Part shown: piece by piece, positions 26,675-35,121 of the stretch
Layout of the letters: every line of letters starts with the position of its first letter
Numbering within the stretch: the stretch's first letter is position 1
Source of the DNA: Massilia kyonggiensis
GTDB taxonomy: Bacteria; Pseudomonadota; Gammaproteobacteria; Burkholderiales; Burkholderiaceae_D
Length of the DNA stretch: 64,000 nt
NCBI RefSeq assembly: GCF_024756235.1
Contig: NZ_JANUGY010000007.1
Coordinates: 186,001 to 250,000, forward strand
Direction of reading: 5' to 3'
Notes under the pieces: generated by a model
What the model was told of the DNA's origin: nothing
Database searches by the model: none
Seen by the model: the letters and a program-made list of their open reading frames with translations, nothing else
Translations under genes and position numbers: made by a program

Positions 26675-27241
26675 TCAGGCCGATGCGGGGGCTGCGCCCT
26701 TTGCGCGCCGGAGGGCTGCCAGCACGACGACGCCGAACACGATCTCGATGGCGCCGCCCGCGAACGCCGCGGTGGCGGGCGCCGCGAGCGTCGCAGCCAG
26801 TTGCCAGCCCGCCAGCGCCAGCACGGCGCCGCATAGCCAGAACAGCTTCGTGCCGAAGACCGTGGCGAACGTGAGGTAGCGTCCGCCGATGATGAACAGC
26901 ATCGCGGGGAAGAACAGCTCGATGCGCCACAGCGAGATACCGTAGGCGAGGGCGAGCATGAGGATCATCCAGATGGTGCTGGCGAACGCGAGCGTGCCGA
27001 GCGGATTGCCGGCGGCGTGCCGGGCGGAGCGCCCGAGGAGCCGGGTCAGCAGGGCCGATACCGGATGGATCAGCACGCCGCCTGCGTACAGCGCCCAGAC
27101 GGCGGCCTGCGGCGATTTCCACAGGCAGACGAGGCCGGCGATGGTCCAGACGGTGCCGGACACGAACAGTCCGGGCGCGCCGCCCAGGTAGGCGGTGCGC
27201 ATGTCTTGCTGGGCTGCGGCGACGGTGAGCGATGCCTGCAT
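26675..27241 (-). CDS. DUF7010-like multi-helix membrane protein
   Basis: 188 residues with about six membrane helices. The segment AYLGGAPGLFVSGTVWTIAG and the following helices resemble a family of uncharacterised membrane proteins that I recall as DUF7010; the family number is from memory. No catalytic residues are evident. It starts 7 bases after the psd stop and is probably co-transcribed with it. Function unknown. Confidence 0.75.
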   Translation of the reverse strand: MQASLTVAAAQQDMRTAYLGGAPGLFVSGTVWTIAGLVCLWKSPQAAVWALYAGGVLIHPVSALLTRLLGRSARHAAGNPLGTLAFASTIWMILMLALAYGISLWRIELFFPAMLFIIGGRYLTFATVFGTKLFWLCGAVLALAGWQLAATLAAPATAAFAGGAIEIVFGVVVLAALRRAKGAAPASA

Positions 27242-27248
27242 GGTTGCG

Positions 27249-28100
27249 TCAGGCCGGCCGGTTGCCCATCATCTCGCCGAGGCGCACGGGACGTTCCGGC
27301 GCCCAGTCGGCGTTGAAGCGGATCGTGCCCGGGCGGAACAGCATGACGATCGTCGAGCCGAGCAGGAAGCGGCCCATCTCGTCTCCCTTTTTCAGGACGA
27401 TGTCGCGGTCCGCGTAGGTCCACTCCGTCACCTTCTGCATGCGCGGTGGATTCACGACGCCGTGCCACACGGTGGCCATGCTGCCGACGATCGTCGCGCC
27501 GACAAGCACCAGCACGAACGGTCCATGTTCCGGCGACTCGAACACGCACACGACGCGCTCGTTGCGGGCGAACAGGTTCGGCACGCCGCGCGCCGTCGTC
27601 GGGTTCACGGAAAACAGCGCGCCGGGGACATAGATCATGCGCGTCAGCTTGCCGTCGCACGGCATGTGCAGGCGGTGGTAATCCTTCGGCGACAGATACA
27701 GGTTGGCGAAGCAGCCATGCTGGAACTGCATGGCGAGCGACGCATCGCCGCCGACCAGTTCCGTCGTCGTGAAGCGGTGGCCCTTCGCCTGCAGGATGTG
27801 GTGGTCGTCGATCGCGCCGAACTGGCTGATGGCGCCGTCGACGGGACAGACGAAATCGGCGTCGGCCAGCGGGCGCACGCCGGCTTTCAGCGGGCGGGTG
27901 AAGAATTCGTTGAAGCTTTTATAGCTGGTGATGTCCGGATTCTCGGCCTCGAGCATGTTCACGCCGTACTTCGCGACGAACCAGCGGATCAGCCGCGTCG
28001 TCACCGTGCCGCCCTTGGCGCCGGCAACGCGGCCGGCGAACGTCGTGAGGCGCCGCTTCGGCAGCAGGTACTGGGGCAGGACTTTCAGGCGATCGGACAC
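27249..28100 (-). CDS. psd: Phosphatidylserine decarboxylase
   Basis: 283-residue pyruvoyl enzyme that converts phosphatidylserine to phosphatidylethanolamine at the inner membrane. The self-cleavage site LGST is present near the C-terminus (GRFLLGSTIVMLF), whose serine becomes the pyruvoyl group. The catalytic Asp and His are in CPVDGAISQ and YHRLHMP, and FARNERVV is the usual motif. Length and motif order match the gamma/betaproteobacterial type I enzyme. Confidence 0.95.
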   Translation of the reverse strand: MSDRLKVLPQYLLPKRRLTTFAGRVAGAKGGTVTTRLIRWFVAKYGVNMLEAENPDITSYKSFNEFFTRPLKAGVRPLADADFVCPVDGAISQFGAIDDHHILQAKGHRFTTTELVGGDASLAMQFQHGCFANLYLSPKDYHRLHMPCDGKLTRMIYVPGALFSVNPTTARGVPNLFARNERVVCVFESPEHGPFVLVLVGATIVGSMATVWHGVVNPPRMQKVTEWTYADRDIVLKKGDEMGRFLLGSTIVMLFRPGTIRFNADWAPERPVRLGEMMGNRPA

Positions 28101-28238
28101 GGTAAACCTCGATATGAAGACGCGCCATTATAGCGGCATGGGCCAACGGTAATGCATATCAAAAATATTTACGCGAAGGCAACAATAAGTCGGCGATCTG
28201 AGGGACAATGGCGACCGCTCAATTTTTGCCATTCTGAC

Positions 28239-30422
28239 ATGCATATCGCGAAAATGCCATTCCGCCTGACCCTGCTCGCTGCTGCCATTGCCGCCTCCTG
28301 CGCCGCGCATGCCCAACAAGTGCCGGCACCGCTCGCCAAGGACGAGAAAGTCCAGCAGGTCGAAGTGAAAGGCGCCGCCGACGCCTACAATCCGCGCCGC
28401 GACGACACCGCCAGCAAGATCGTCGTCAATCACGACGAGATCGTCAAGTATGGCGACACGAGCGTGCTCGACGTGCTGAAGCGCGTGCCGGGCGTGACCG
28501 TCAGCGGGACGGGCGGAGGGCGGGGCGGGGAAATCCGCATGCGCGGGCTCGGCGCCGGCTACACGCAGGTGCTGCTCAACGGCGAGCGCGCGCCGGCCGG
28601 CTTTTCCATCGATTCGCTGGCGCCGGACGTCATCGAACGCATCGAAGTGCTGCGCGCGGCCAGCGCGGAATTCTCCACGCAGTCGATCGCCGGCACCATC
28701 AACATCGTCCTCAAGAAGACGGTGAAAACGGGTCAGCGCGAACTGAAGGCAGGCTATGGCCACGGGCACGACGTGGCGAATCCGTTCTTCAACCTGCAGG
28801 TGTCGGACCGTGTCGGCAAGCTGTCGTATTCGCTGTCGGCCAACGTGTCGCGCTCGCACTTCTGGCGCGAGCCGGCAACCGTCGAGCGGCATCTCGACAC
28901 GGCCGGCCGCCTCGACGGCCTGCGCCTGGGCGACCAGTCCGACGCTGCCCGGTTCACGGCCTTCAACGTGAGCCCGCGCCTGAACTGGACCTTCGACAAC
29001 GGCGACACCCTGACGTCGCAGACGTTCTTCAACATCAACCGGTTCCAGAACGCATCCGAGGGCCGCGTCGCCACGCAGCTGGGCCCGCTGCCCGCGTACC
29101 CGGCGCTGGACCAGACGATGAGCAACGACAACCGCTTCTTCCGCGAAGAGCTGAACTGGGTGCACAAGTTCGCGGGCGGCGGCAAGCTGGACGCCAAGGT
29201 CAGCGGCCTGTATGGCGCCCTTGCCAACGCGACCTATCGCACCGGCAGCGGCAACCCGGCGTCGCCGGCGCTGCACGAGGTCATCTTTTCGGCCGGCACC
29301 GATCGCGGCATCAGCTCGATGGGGAAATACACGAGCGGCTCGTGGGAAGGCCACGCGCTCGCGTTCGGCTGGGACGGCGGCTATTCGACGCGCGACGATG
29401 CGCGCCGCGACCGCGATTATTTCCGGCCCGACGTCGCGTTGCCCGGCGGCGACGAAGTCTACAATGCCCACGTCGCCCGGCTGGCCCTCTACACGCAGGA
29501 CGAGTGGAACGTGACGCCGCGCTGGTCCGTGTACCTGGGCGCGCGCTGGGAAGGCATCCAGACGCGGACCGAAGGCAATACGTTCGCGACGGCGCACTCG
29601 CGCTCGACCGTGTGGAGCCCGCTGATGCAGACCCTGTACAAGCTGCCCGATACGAAGGGCGATCAGGTGCGTCTCGCCGTCACCCGCACGTACAAGGCGC
29701 CGGGCCTGCAGAGCCTGATCCCGCACCGGTTCACGACCGTCAACAACAGCCAGACGGAACCGGATTTCACCGGCAACCCGAACCTGAAACCCGAGCTGGC
29801 GCTGGGCATCGATGCGTCGTACGAGCATTACTGGGCCGAGGGCGCGCTGTTGTCGGCGAGCGCATCGACCCGGCGCATCGACGACTACACGCGCAACCAG
29901 GTGCTGTTCGACGGTACGCGCTGGGTGTCGACGCCGTCCAACGCGGGCCAGGCGCGCACGTACGGCCTGGAACTGGAAGCGAAATTCCCGCTGAAGGCCG
30001 TGATCGACACGAAGGAGGCGCTGGACCTGCGCGCGAGCCTGTCGCGCAACTGGTCGACGGTCGACTCGGTGCCGGGTCCGAACAACCGCCTGGATGCGCA
30101 GACGCCCGTGTCTGCCACGCTGGGTGCGGACTACAAGCGCGGTCCGCTGACGGTGGGCGGCTCGTACGTGTTCAAGAACGGCGGCCAGGTGCGCGTGTCG
30201 GCGAACCAGATCAGCTACCAGTCCGTGCGCCGCGACCTCGACCTGTACGCGCTGTGGAAATTCGACCCGAAGCTGCAACTGCGCGTCGCCACGGCCAACC
30301 TGCTCGCGCAAGACTACATCAGCGAAAGCAGCTACGCCCTGGCCGGCAACGGTACGCAGTCGACGCGCACCGTCACCCCGCTGTACTGCAGCGTGCGCGC
30401 AACGCTCGAAATGAAGTTCTGA
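28239..30422 (+). CDS. TonB-dependent outer-membrane receptor (siderophore/ligand uptake type)
   Basis: 727 residues. A signal peptide (LLAAAIAASCAAHA) is followed by a TonB-box-like segment VQQVEVKGA, the plug domain (VLDVLKRVPGVTVSG, IRMRGLGAGYTQVLLNGERA, AEFSTQSIAGTINIVLKK) and a long beta-barrel ending in a terminal Phe (LEMKF), the outer-membrane insertion signal. The ligand is unknown. The ATG at 28239 is used; a nearby in-frame ATG (MPFRL) is an alternative. It is divergent from psd. I looked for a Fur box upstream and found none convincing. Confidence 0.9.
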   Translation: MHIAKMPFRLTLLAAAIAASCAAHAQQVPAPLAKDEKVQQVEVKGAADAYNPRRDDTASKIVVNHDEIVKYGDTSVLDVLKRVPGVTVSGTGGGRGGEIRMRGLGAGYTQVLLNGERAPAGFSIDSLAPDVIERIEVLRAASAEFSTQSIAGTINIVLKKTVKTGQRELKAGYGHGHDVANPFFNLQVSDRVGKLSYSLSANVSRSHFWREPATVERHLDTAGRLDGLRLGDQSDAARFTAFNVSPRLNWTFDNGDTLTSQTFFNINRFQNASEGRVATQLGPLPAYPALDQTMSNDNRFFREELNWVHKFAGGGKLDAKVSGLYGALANATYRTGSGNPASPALHEVIFSAGTDRGISSMGKYTSGSWEGHALAFGWDGGYSTRDDARRDRDYFRPDVALPGGDEVYNAHVARLALYTQDEWNVTPRWSVYLGARWEGIQTRTEGNTFATAHSRSTVWSPLMQTLYKLPDTKGDQVRLAVTRTYKAPGLQSLIPHRFTTVNNSQTEPDFTGNPNLKPELALGIDASYEHYWAEGALLSASASTRRIDDYTRNQVLFDGTRWVSTPSNAGQARTYGLELEAKFPLKAVIDTKEALDLRASLSRNWSTVDSVPGPNNRLDAQTPVSATLGADYKRGPLTVGGSYVFKNGGQVRVSANQISYQSVRRDLDLYALWKFDPKLQLRVATANLLAQDYISESSYALAGNGTQSTRTVTPLYCSVRATLEMKF

Positions 30423-30425
30423 CAC

Positions 30426-30446
30426 CGGGGTCAGAGCCCGTTTTTT
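30426..30446 (+). terminator. Weak terminator-like hairpin after the first TonB receptor
   Basis: CGGG (30426-30429) and CCCG (30437-30440) around a 7-base loop, followed by six T at 30441-30446. The stem is only four pairs, so it may be a weak terminator. The rest of the gap to 30613 shows an AT-rich promoter-like stretch (30550-30612) but no clean -35/-10 pair. Confidence 0.4.
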
Positions 30447-30613
30447 GGCAATTTCCCGAACGGCGCGCCGATTCCGAGTCGACGCGCCGCGCATCCCGCA
30501 ACAGGCCTCCAATGCCGGGCTGTTCGCCTCTCCCATCTATCCTCAATCGTTATACCACCATACAAAATACGCATAGGATTGCTGGCAATTTTTTCTCGTA
30601 ACATTGTATTTAT

Positions 30614-30629
30614 GCGATAACGTTGTCGC
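30614..30629. promoter_or_regulatory. LacI-type operator candidate upstream of the second TonB receptor
   Basis: GCGATAAC-GTTGTCGC is palindromic except for one position pair and has the central CG of LacI/GalR-family operators. It lies 55 bases ahead of the GTG start. Carbohydrate-uptake TonB receptors of this class are often under LacI-type repressors. No LacI gene is in the window, so this is inference. Confidence 0.4.
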
Positions 30630-30683
30630 GCCGCTCGGGCAGACAAGGCTACCGCCCAAAAATTACTATAAGGAGATATTGCT

Positions 30684-33542
30684 GTGGGAAACGGAAATAG
30701 TAAAACGATCAGAAAGACGATGGTGGCCCAAGCCTGCGCGCTTCTCGTGGCAGGCCCCATTGCCGCGCATGCGCAGGACACGGGCACGGCGAGTGCAAGC
30801 GGGGACGCGAGCGCGCCAAGCACCGTTATCGTCACCGGCCAGCGGGCGGCGTTGAAGTCGGCGCGCGATCTCAAGCAGGACGCGAACCAGATCGTCGACT
30901 CGATCCAGGCAACCGATATCGGCAAGCTGCCGGATGTGAGTACGGTCGAGTCGCTGCAGCGGGTCGCGGGCGTGCAGATCCAGCGCCGCTATGGCGAAGG
31001 CGGCACCGATTACGACCATCGCACCGAGCCCGCGATCACGATCCGCGGCATCACGCAGGTCCGCAACCTGATCGACGGACGCGACTTCTTTACGGCCAAC
31101 GGCGGTCGTGCACCGGACCTGGAAGGGCTTCCGTCCGAACTCATGGCCGGCGTCGACGTCTACAAGAACGCGGCATCGAACCTGATCGAAGGCGGTGTCG
31201 GCGGCGTGGTCAACATTCGCACGCGCCTGCCGTTCGACTCGAAAGAAGACGTCAACGTCATCACGGTCAAGTCGAATTACTACGACCGCATTCGCAAGTA
31301 TTCGCCGGCGGGTTCGGGCCTGTTGAGCCGCCAGTTCAAGACGGATTTCGGCCGCATGGGCTTCCTGGTGAACGCAACGGCGAGCAAGACCTATTATCGC
31401 CAGGACGCCGTGCTTCAACAGCAGCAGCACTGCCTGACGGCGACCGTCGGGAAATGCGCGACCGACCCCACGCAAGCGCCCTCGGCGGCGAAGGTCGCGG
31501 CCTACAACTCGATGCCAAACAAGGGGTCGCTCTCGGAACTCTATGTGCCGACTTCCTTCGAGATGTACCAGGACTCGGGTGAGCGCAAGCGCCAGGGCCT
31601 GGCACTCGCCTATCAGTGGCAGGTGAACAACGACGTTCTCCTCACGGCGCAGAACCTCTATTCGAACTACACGTTCATCCGCCGCGGGGAATACATCTAC
31701 GGCGACGACAAGAACAACGACCCGCGCGCAGCGGCGGGTTCCACCTGGACCTGGGGACCGGATGGCAGCGCGACGAGCGGCGTGTTGTCGCCGCAGATTT
31801 TCTCGTCCTCCCGGTTCGACCAGGACGTGCGCAATCGCACGAACCTGTCCGCAGTGAACGTCAAGTGGCGCATTTCGGACAGGCTCAAGTCGAAGACCGA
31901 CTTCGCGTATGAACGTGCCAGCTACGACGCGGACCGCAATGGCGACTCCATCAAGCTGTACGATAATGAAAGCAGAAGCGTTGCCAATATCCCCAACCTG
32001 AATCTCGCCTTCGATGTGCGCGGCAGGATTCCCACGTTTTCGATCGTCGATCCGGCCAATCCGAGCAACCCGTACGCCTATTTCGGCAATCCGAAAAACT
32101 GGTATTACGAGTGGCTCGCGAATGCGGTCGACCGCCACAAGCTGAACATGTCGGCGCTCAGCCAGGATTTCGACTACGACCTCGGGGGCGACGGCTTCTT
32201 TACCAAACTGCACGTCGGCATCCGCGCGGCCGATACCAAGGTGCTGTTGCGGGGCAACTGGAACAATACCGGCGTCTGTAACGATACGGGCACCAACCCC
32301 AGCTGGGGCGCATGCCCGCTCATTCCGGTGGCGCAACACCCGGGTCTTGCCTACGCGGGGCCTGCCAGCAATTTCATGCAGCCGGGTATTGGCTGGCCTG
32401 TTGCCGTGTTCCCGGAGTACGCCAATCCCAACTCGAGCGTTCTCGATCGCACCGTCGCGACTTATGCTGAGTTATTCGCCGGCAAGCCAAACACGTACAC
32501 GTTCGACACGACGTTCCGTCCCGGGGATATCAACGAGCAACGCGAAAAGACGCGGTCCTTCTTCGTCACGGGCGACTTCGATACCAGCGTATTCGGTTTC
32601 GACCTTGACGGTACGGCCGGTATCCGCGTCGTGAAAACCGACCAGACGTCGATCGGCTATGTGCAGGACAGTACCGGGTCGCGTGCCGCCACGCTGAATA
32701 ACAGCTACAAGAATTTCCTCCCCAGCCTCAACACGCGCCTGCACCTGAACGAGGATGTCCAGGTCCGCTTTGGCTACAGCAAGACGATGACGCGGCCAAA
32801 CTTTACCGACATGGCCGCCCATGTCCAGTTGAATCCGAACATCCCGTCGCAGTACAACGCGAACGGACGCCCGACCGGCAGTTCCGGTAATCCGTACCTG
32901 AAGCCGATGACTGCCACGTCCTACGATCTGACGTTGGAAGACTATTGGGGCACGTCGAACATGGCGTTCGTGGGCCTGTTCAAGAAGGATATCGACGGTT
33001 ACCTGGCCAGCGGCACCGAACCGATGAATTTCGGCGGCGTCGTCTACGACATCGGCACCAGCATCAATCTCGGCAAGGGCTCGGTAAAAGGCATCGAAGC
33101 CGGCTTTACGCAGTTCTTCGACTTCCTTCCCGATCCATTCAAGGGATTCGGCATACAGGCGAACTATACCTATGTCGACTCCAGAGTCGAGCTCAAGCCC
33201 GGGACGCTTATTCCGTTGCCGAAGTTGTCCAAGAATAGCTACAACCTGATCGGCCTGTATGAAAAGGGACCGTTGCAAGCCCGTCTTGCGTACAACTGGC
33301 GTTCCTCCTACCTTGACCAGATCAACGGCAGCGGTGTTTTTGGTGCAAACCAGTATGCCGCACCGTATTCGTCACTCGATGCGTCGGTGAGCTACCAGAT
33401 CAACAAGATCTTCACGCTGTCGGCGGACGCCGTGAACCTGAGGAACTCGATGTACCACACGTATGTCGAGCGTCCGTCGGGCGGTTTGTTGTGGCAATTG
33501 AACGATCGTCGATATAGTGTGTCCCTGAAAGCAAGTTTCTAA
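30684..33542 (+). CDS. Large TonB-dependent receptor of the Xanthomonas/Caulobacter type
   Basis: 952 residues. Signal peptide (ACALLVAGPIAAHA), then a TonB-box-like segment STVIVTGQRAALKSA, plug domain (SIQATDIGKLPDVSTVESLQRVAGVQIQ, ITIRGITQVRNLIDGRDFF, LIEGGVGGVVNIRT) and a long barrel ending VSLKASF. The NQIVDSI..TDIGKLPD pattern is typical of the subfamily of large receptors used for complex-carbohydrate uptake in Xanthomonas and Caulobacter. The start is GTG with AAGGAGAT 7 bases upstream. It heads a receptor - flavin halogenase - GH30 cluster and probably imports the sugar released by the glycosidase. Confidence 0.93.
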   Translation: MGNGNSKTIRKTMVAQACALLVAGPIAAHAQDTGTASASGDASAPSTVIVTGQRAALKSARDLKQDANQIVDSIQATDIGKLPDVSTVESLQRVAGVQIQRRYGEGGTDYDHRTEPAITIRGITQVRNLIDGRDFFTANGGRAPDLEGLPSELMAGVDVYKNAASNLIEGGVGGVVNIRTRLPFDSKEDVNVITVKSNYYDRIRKYSPAGSGLLSRQFKTDFGRMGFLVNATASKTYYRQDAVLQQQQHCLTATVGKCATDPTQAPSAAKVAAYNSMPNKGSLSELYVPTSFEMYQDSGERKRQGLALAYQWQVNNDVLLTAQNLYSNYTFIRRGEYIYGDDKNNDPRAAAGSTWTWGPDGSATSGVLSPQIFSSSRFDQDVRNRTNLSAVNVKWRISDRLKSKTDFAYERASYDADRNGDSIKLYDNESRSVANIPNLNLAFDVRGRIPTFSIVDPANPSNPYAYFGNPKNWYYEWLANAVDRHKLNMSALSQDFDYDLGGDGFFTKLHVGIRAADTKVLLRGNWNNTGVCNDTGTNPSWGACPLIPVAQHPGLAYAGPASNFMQPGIGWPVAVFPEYANPNSSVLDRTVATYAELFAGKPNTYTFDTTFRPGDINEQREKTRSFFVTGDFDTSVFGFDLDGTAGIRVVKTDQTSIGYVQDSTGSRAATLNNSYKNFLPSLNTRLHLNEDVQVRFGYSKTMTRPNFTDMAAHVQLNPNIPSQYNANGRPTGSSGNPYLKPMTATSYDLTLEDYWGTSNMAFVGLFKKDIDGYLASGTEPMNFGGVVYDIGTSINLGKGSVKGIEAGFTQFFDFLPDPFKGFGIQANYTYVDSRVELKPGTLIPLPKLSKNSYNLIGLYEKGPLQARLAYNWRSSYLDQINGSGVFGANQYAAPYSSLDASVSYQINKIFTLSADAVNLRNSMYHTYVERPSGGLLWQLNDRRYSVSLKASF

Positions 33543-33557
33543 CGCTGACACGAGCGA

Positions 33558-33588
33558 ACGCGCCGCGCATTTTCCGCGGCGCGTTTTA
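33558..33588 (+). terminator. Strong intrinsic terminator between TonB receptor and halogenase genes
   Basis: ACGCGCCGCG (33558-33567), a 7-base loop, CGCGGCGCGT (33575-33584), then TTTTATA. A 10-pair perfect stem only 13 bases before the next start, so the downstream genes are expected at lower, readthrough-level expression unless they have their own promoter. Confidence 0.75.
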
Positions 33589-33600
33589 TAAGGGGATAGG

Positions 33601-35121
33601 ATGGTCAAGGATAAATGGATTGATAAGGTCGTCATTCTCGGCGGCGGTACCGCCGGATGGATGACAGCGGCCGCGTTGTCCCATACATTTGGTCACGCCG
33701 TCGAGATCGTCCTGGTGGAGTCGGACGCCATCGGCACGGTAGGCGTCGGCGAGGCGACGATCCCGCCGATCCGCACGTTTCATCAAATGATCGGCATCGA
33801 TGAAGCGGAGTTCATCCGCGCCACCGGGGCAACGTTCAAACTCGGTATCGAATTTCGCGGTTGGCTGAATGAAAATTCGACGTATTTCCACCCCTTCGGC
33901 GCGTATGGGGTGGAACGCGACATCGGCTACTTCTTCCAGTACTGGCTGCGCCTGAAGGAGAAAGGGCAGGTTGCCGACTTCTCCGAATTCTCGCTGTGTA
34001 CGTTGGCGGCTCGAAGCAATCTGTTCGCGCCCGCCTCTGAACGGCCGGGCGATCCGCTGCAGCATCTCCAGTCGGCCTATCACTTCGACGCCGGCCGGTA
34101 TGCGAAATACTTGAAGGGGGTGTGCATCGCGCGCGGGGTGTCGCACAGGATTGGCGACATGCTGGCGGCGGAACATAACCCTGAAAATGGGCATGTCACG
34201 GGTCTGAAGCTCAAGTCGGGCGAGCTCGTGACGGGTGACCTGTTCATCGACTGCTCGGGCATGCGCGCCATGCTGCTCGGGCAGGCGTTGGGTGTCGACT
34301 ATGAGGACTGGTCGCACTGGTTGCCGATGAATCGCGCGTGCGCGGTGCCTTGCGAACAGAAGCTGGCACTGACGCCCTATACGATTTCCACGGCCAGGCC
34401 GTTTGGCTGGCAGTGGCGCATACCTTTGCAGCATCGCGTCGGTAACGGCGTGGTGTATTCGAACGAATTTGCCACGGATGAAGCGGCAGAGCGGTGTCTG
34501 CTGGATGGACTGGAGGGCGAGCCGCTCGCACCGATCAACCGGATCAAGTTCACAGCCGGAAGGCGCAAGACGCACTGGCACAAGAACGTGGTCGCCATCG
34601 GGCTGGCGAGCGGGTTTCTCGAGCCGCTGGAGTCCACCAGCATTCAATTCATTCAATCCAGCATCCAGCGGCTCATTCGTTATTTCCCGGATGCCGGACT
34701 TGCTCCGGTGTGTGCACAGGCTTTCAACCGGGAGGCAACCCGGGAAATCGAAAACGTCAGGGACTTCCTCATCCTGCATTACCACGCCACCGAACGCGAC
34801 GACTCGGAATTATGGCGCTACGTAAAAACCATGCGGATTCCGGACAGTCTCCAGGAACGCATTGAACTGTTCCGCGAGCGTGGACAACTGAACATTGCTG
34901 CTGAAGAGCTATTCCAGAGCACCTCGTGGCATGCCGTCCTGTTGGGGCAGGGCATCCGGCCCCGAACCTATATGCCCACCATGGCCCTGCAGGACGACGC
35001 CATGCTGGCGAATGCATACAGCAATCTGGAGCGCAACTTCAAGAAAATCGTGTCGAGGCTTCCGGATCACGCCGCCTACATCAAGGAACACAGGCTGACC
35101 TCGACCATGGAGAGACCATGA
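33601..35121 (+). CDS. Tryptophan-halogenase family flavoprotein
   Basis: 506 residues. The FAD-binding site ILGGGTAGWMTAAAL, the GVGEATIP segment, the lysine in TFKLGIEFRGW (equivalent to the catalytic Lys79 of PrnA that forms the haloamine) and the family motif WQWRIP (WxWxIP) are all present. True members chlorinate or brominate aromatic substrates with FADH2, O2 and halide. This branch sits beside TonB receptors and glycosidases and its substrate is unknown; whether it halogenates anything is open. AAGGGG precedes the ATG at 33601. Its stop overlaps the GH30 start by 4 bases. Confidence 0.92.
   Translation: MVKDKWIDKVVILGGGTAGWMTAAALSHTFGHAVEIVLVESDAIGTVGVGEATIPPIRTFHQMIGIDEAEFIRATGATFKLGIEFRGWLNENSTYFHPFGAYGVERDIGYFFQYWLRLKEKGQVADFSEFSLCTLAARSNLFAPASERPGDPLQHLQSAYHFDAGRYAKYLKGVCIARGVSHRIGDMLAAEHNPENGHVTGLKLKSGELVTGDLFIDCSGMRAMLLGQALGVDYEDWSHWLPMNRACAVPCEQKLALTPYTISTARPFGWQWRIPLQHRVGNGVVYSNEFATDEAAERCLLDGLEGEPLAPINRIKFTAGRRKTHWHKNVVAIGLASGFLEPLESTSIQFIQSSIQRLIRYFPDAGLAPVCAQAFNREATREIENVRDFLILHYHATERDDSELWRYVKTMRIPDSLQERIELFRERGQLNIAAEELFQSTSWHAVLLGQGIRPRTYMPTMALQDDAMLANAYSNLERNFKKIVSRLPDHAAYIKEHRLTSTMERP

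Noticed and set aside
28101..28238. Fur box ahead of the first TonB receptor
   Set aside because: The AT-rich stretch near 28150-28175 has only weak partial matches to the 19-base Fur palindrome.
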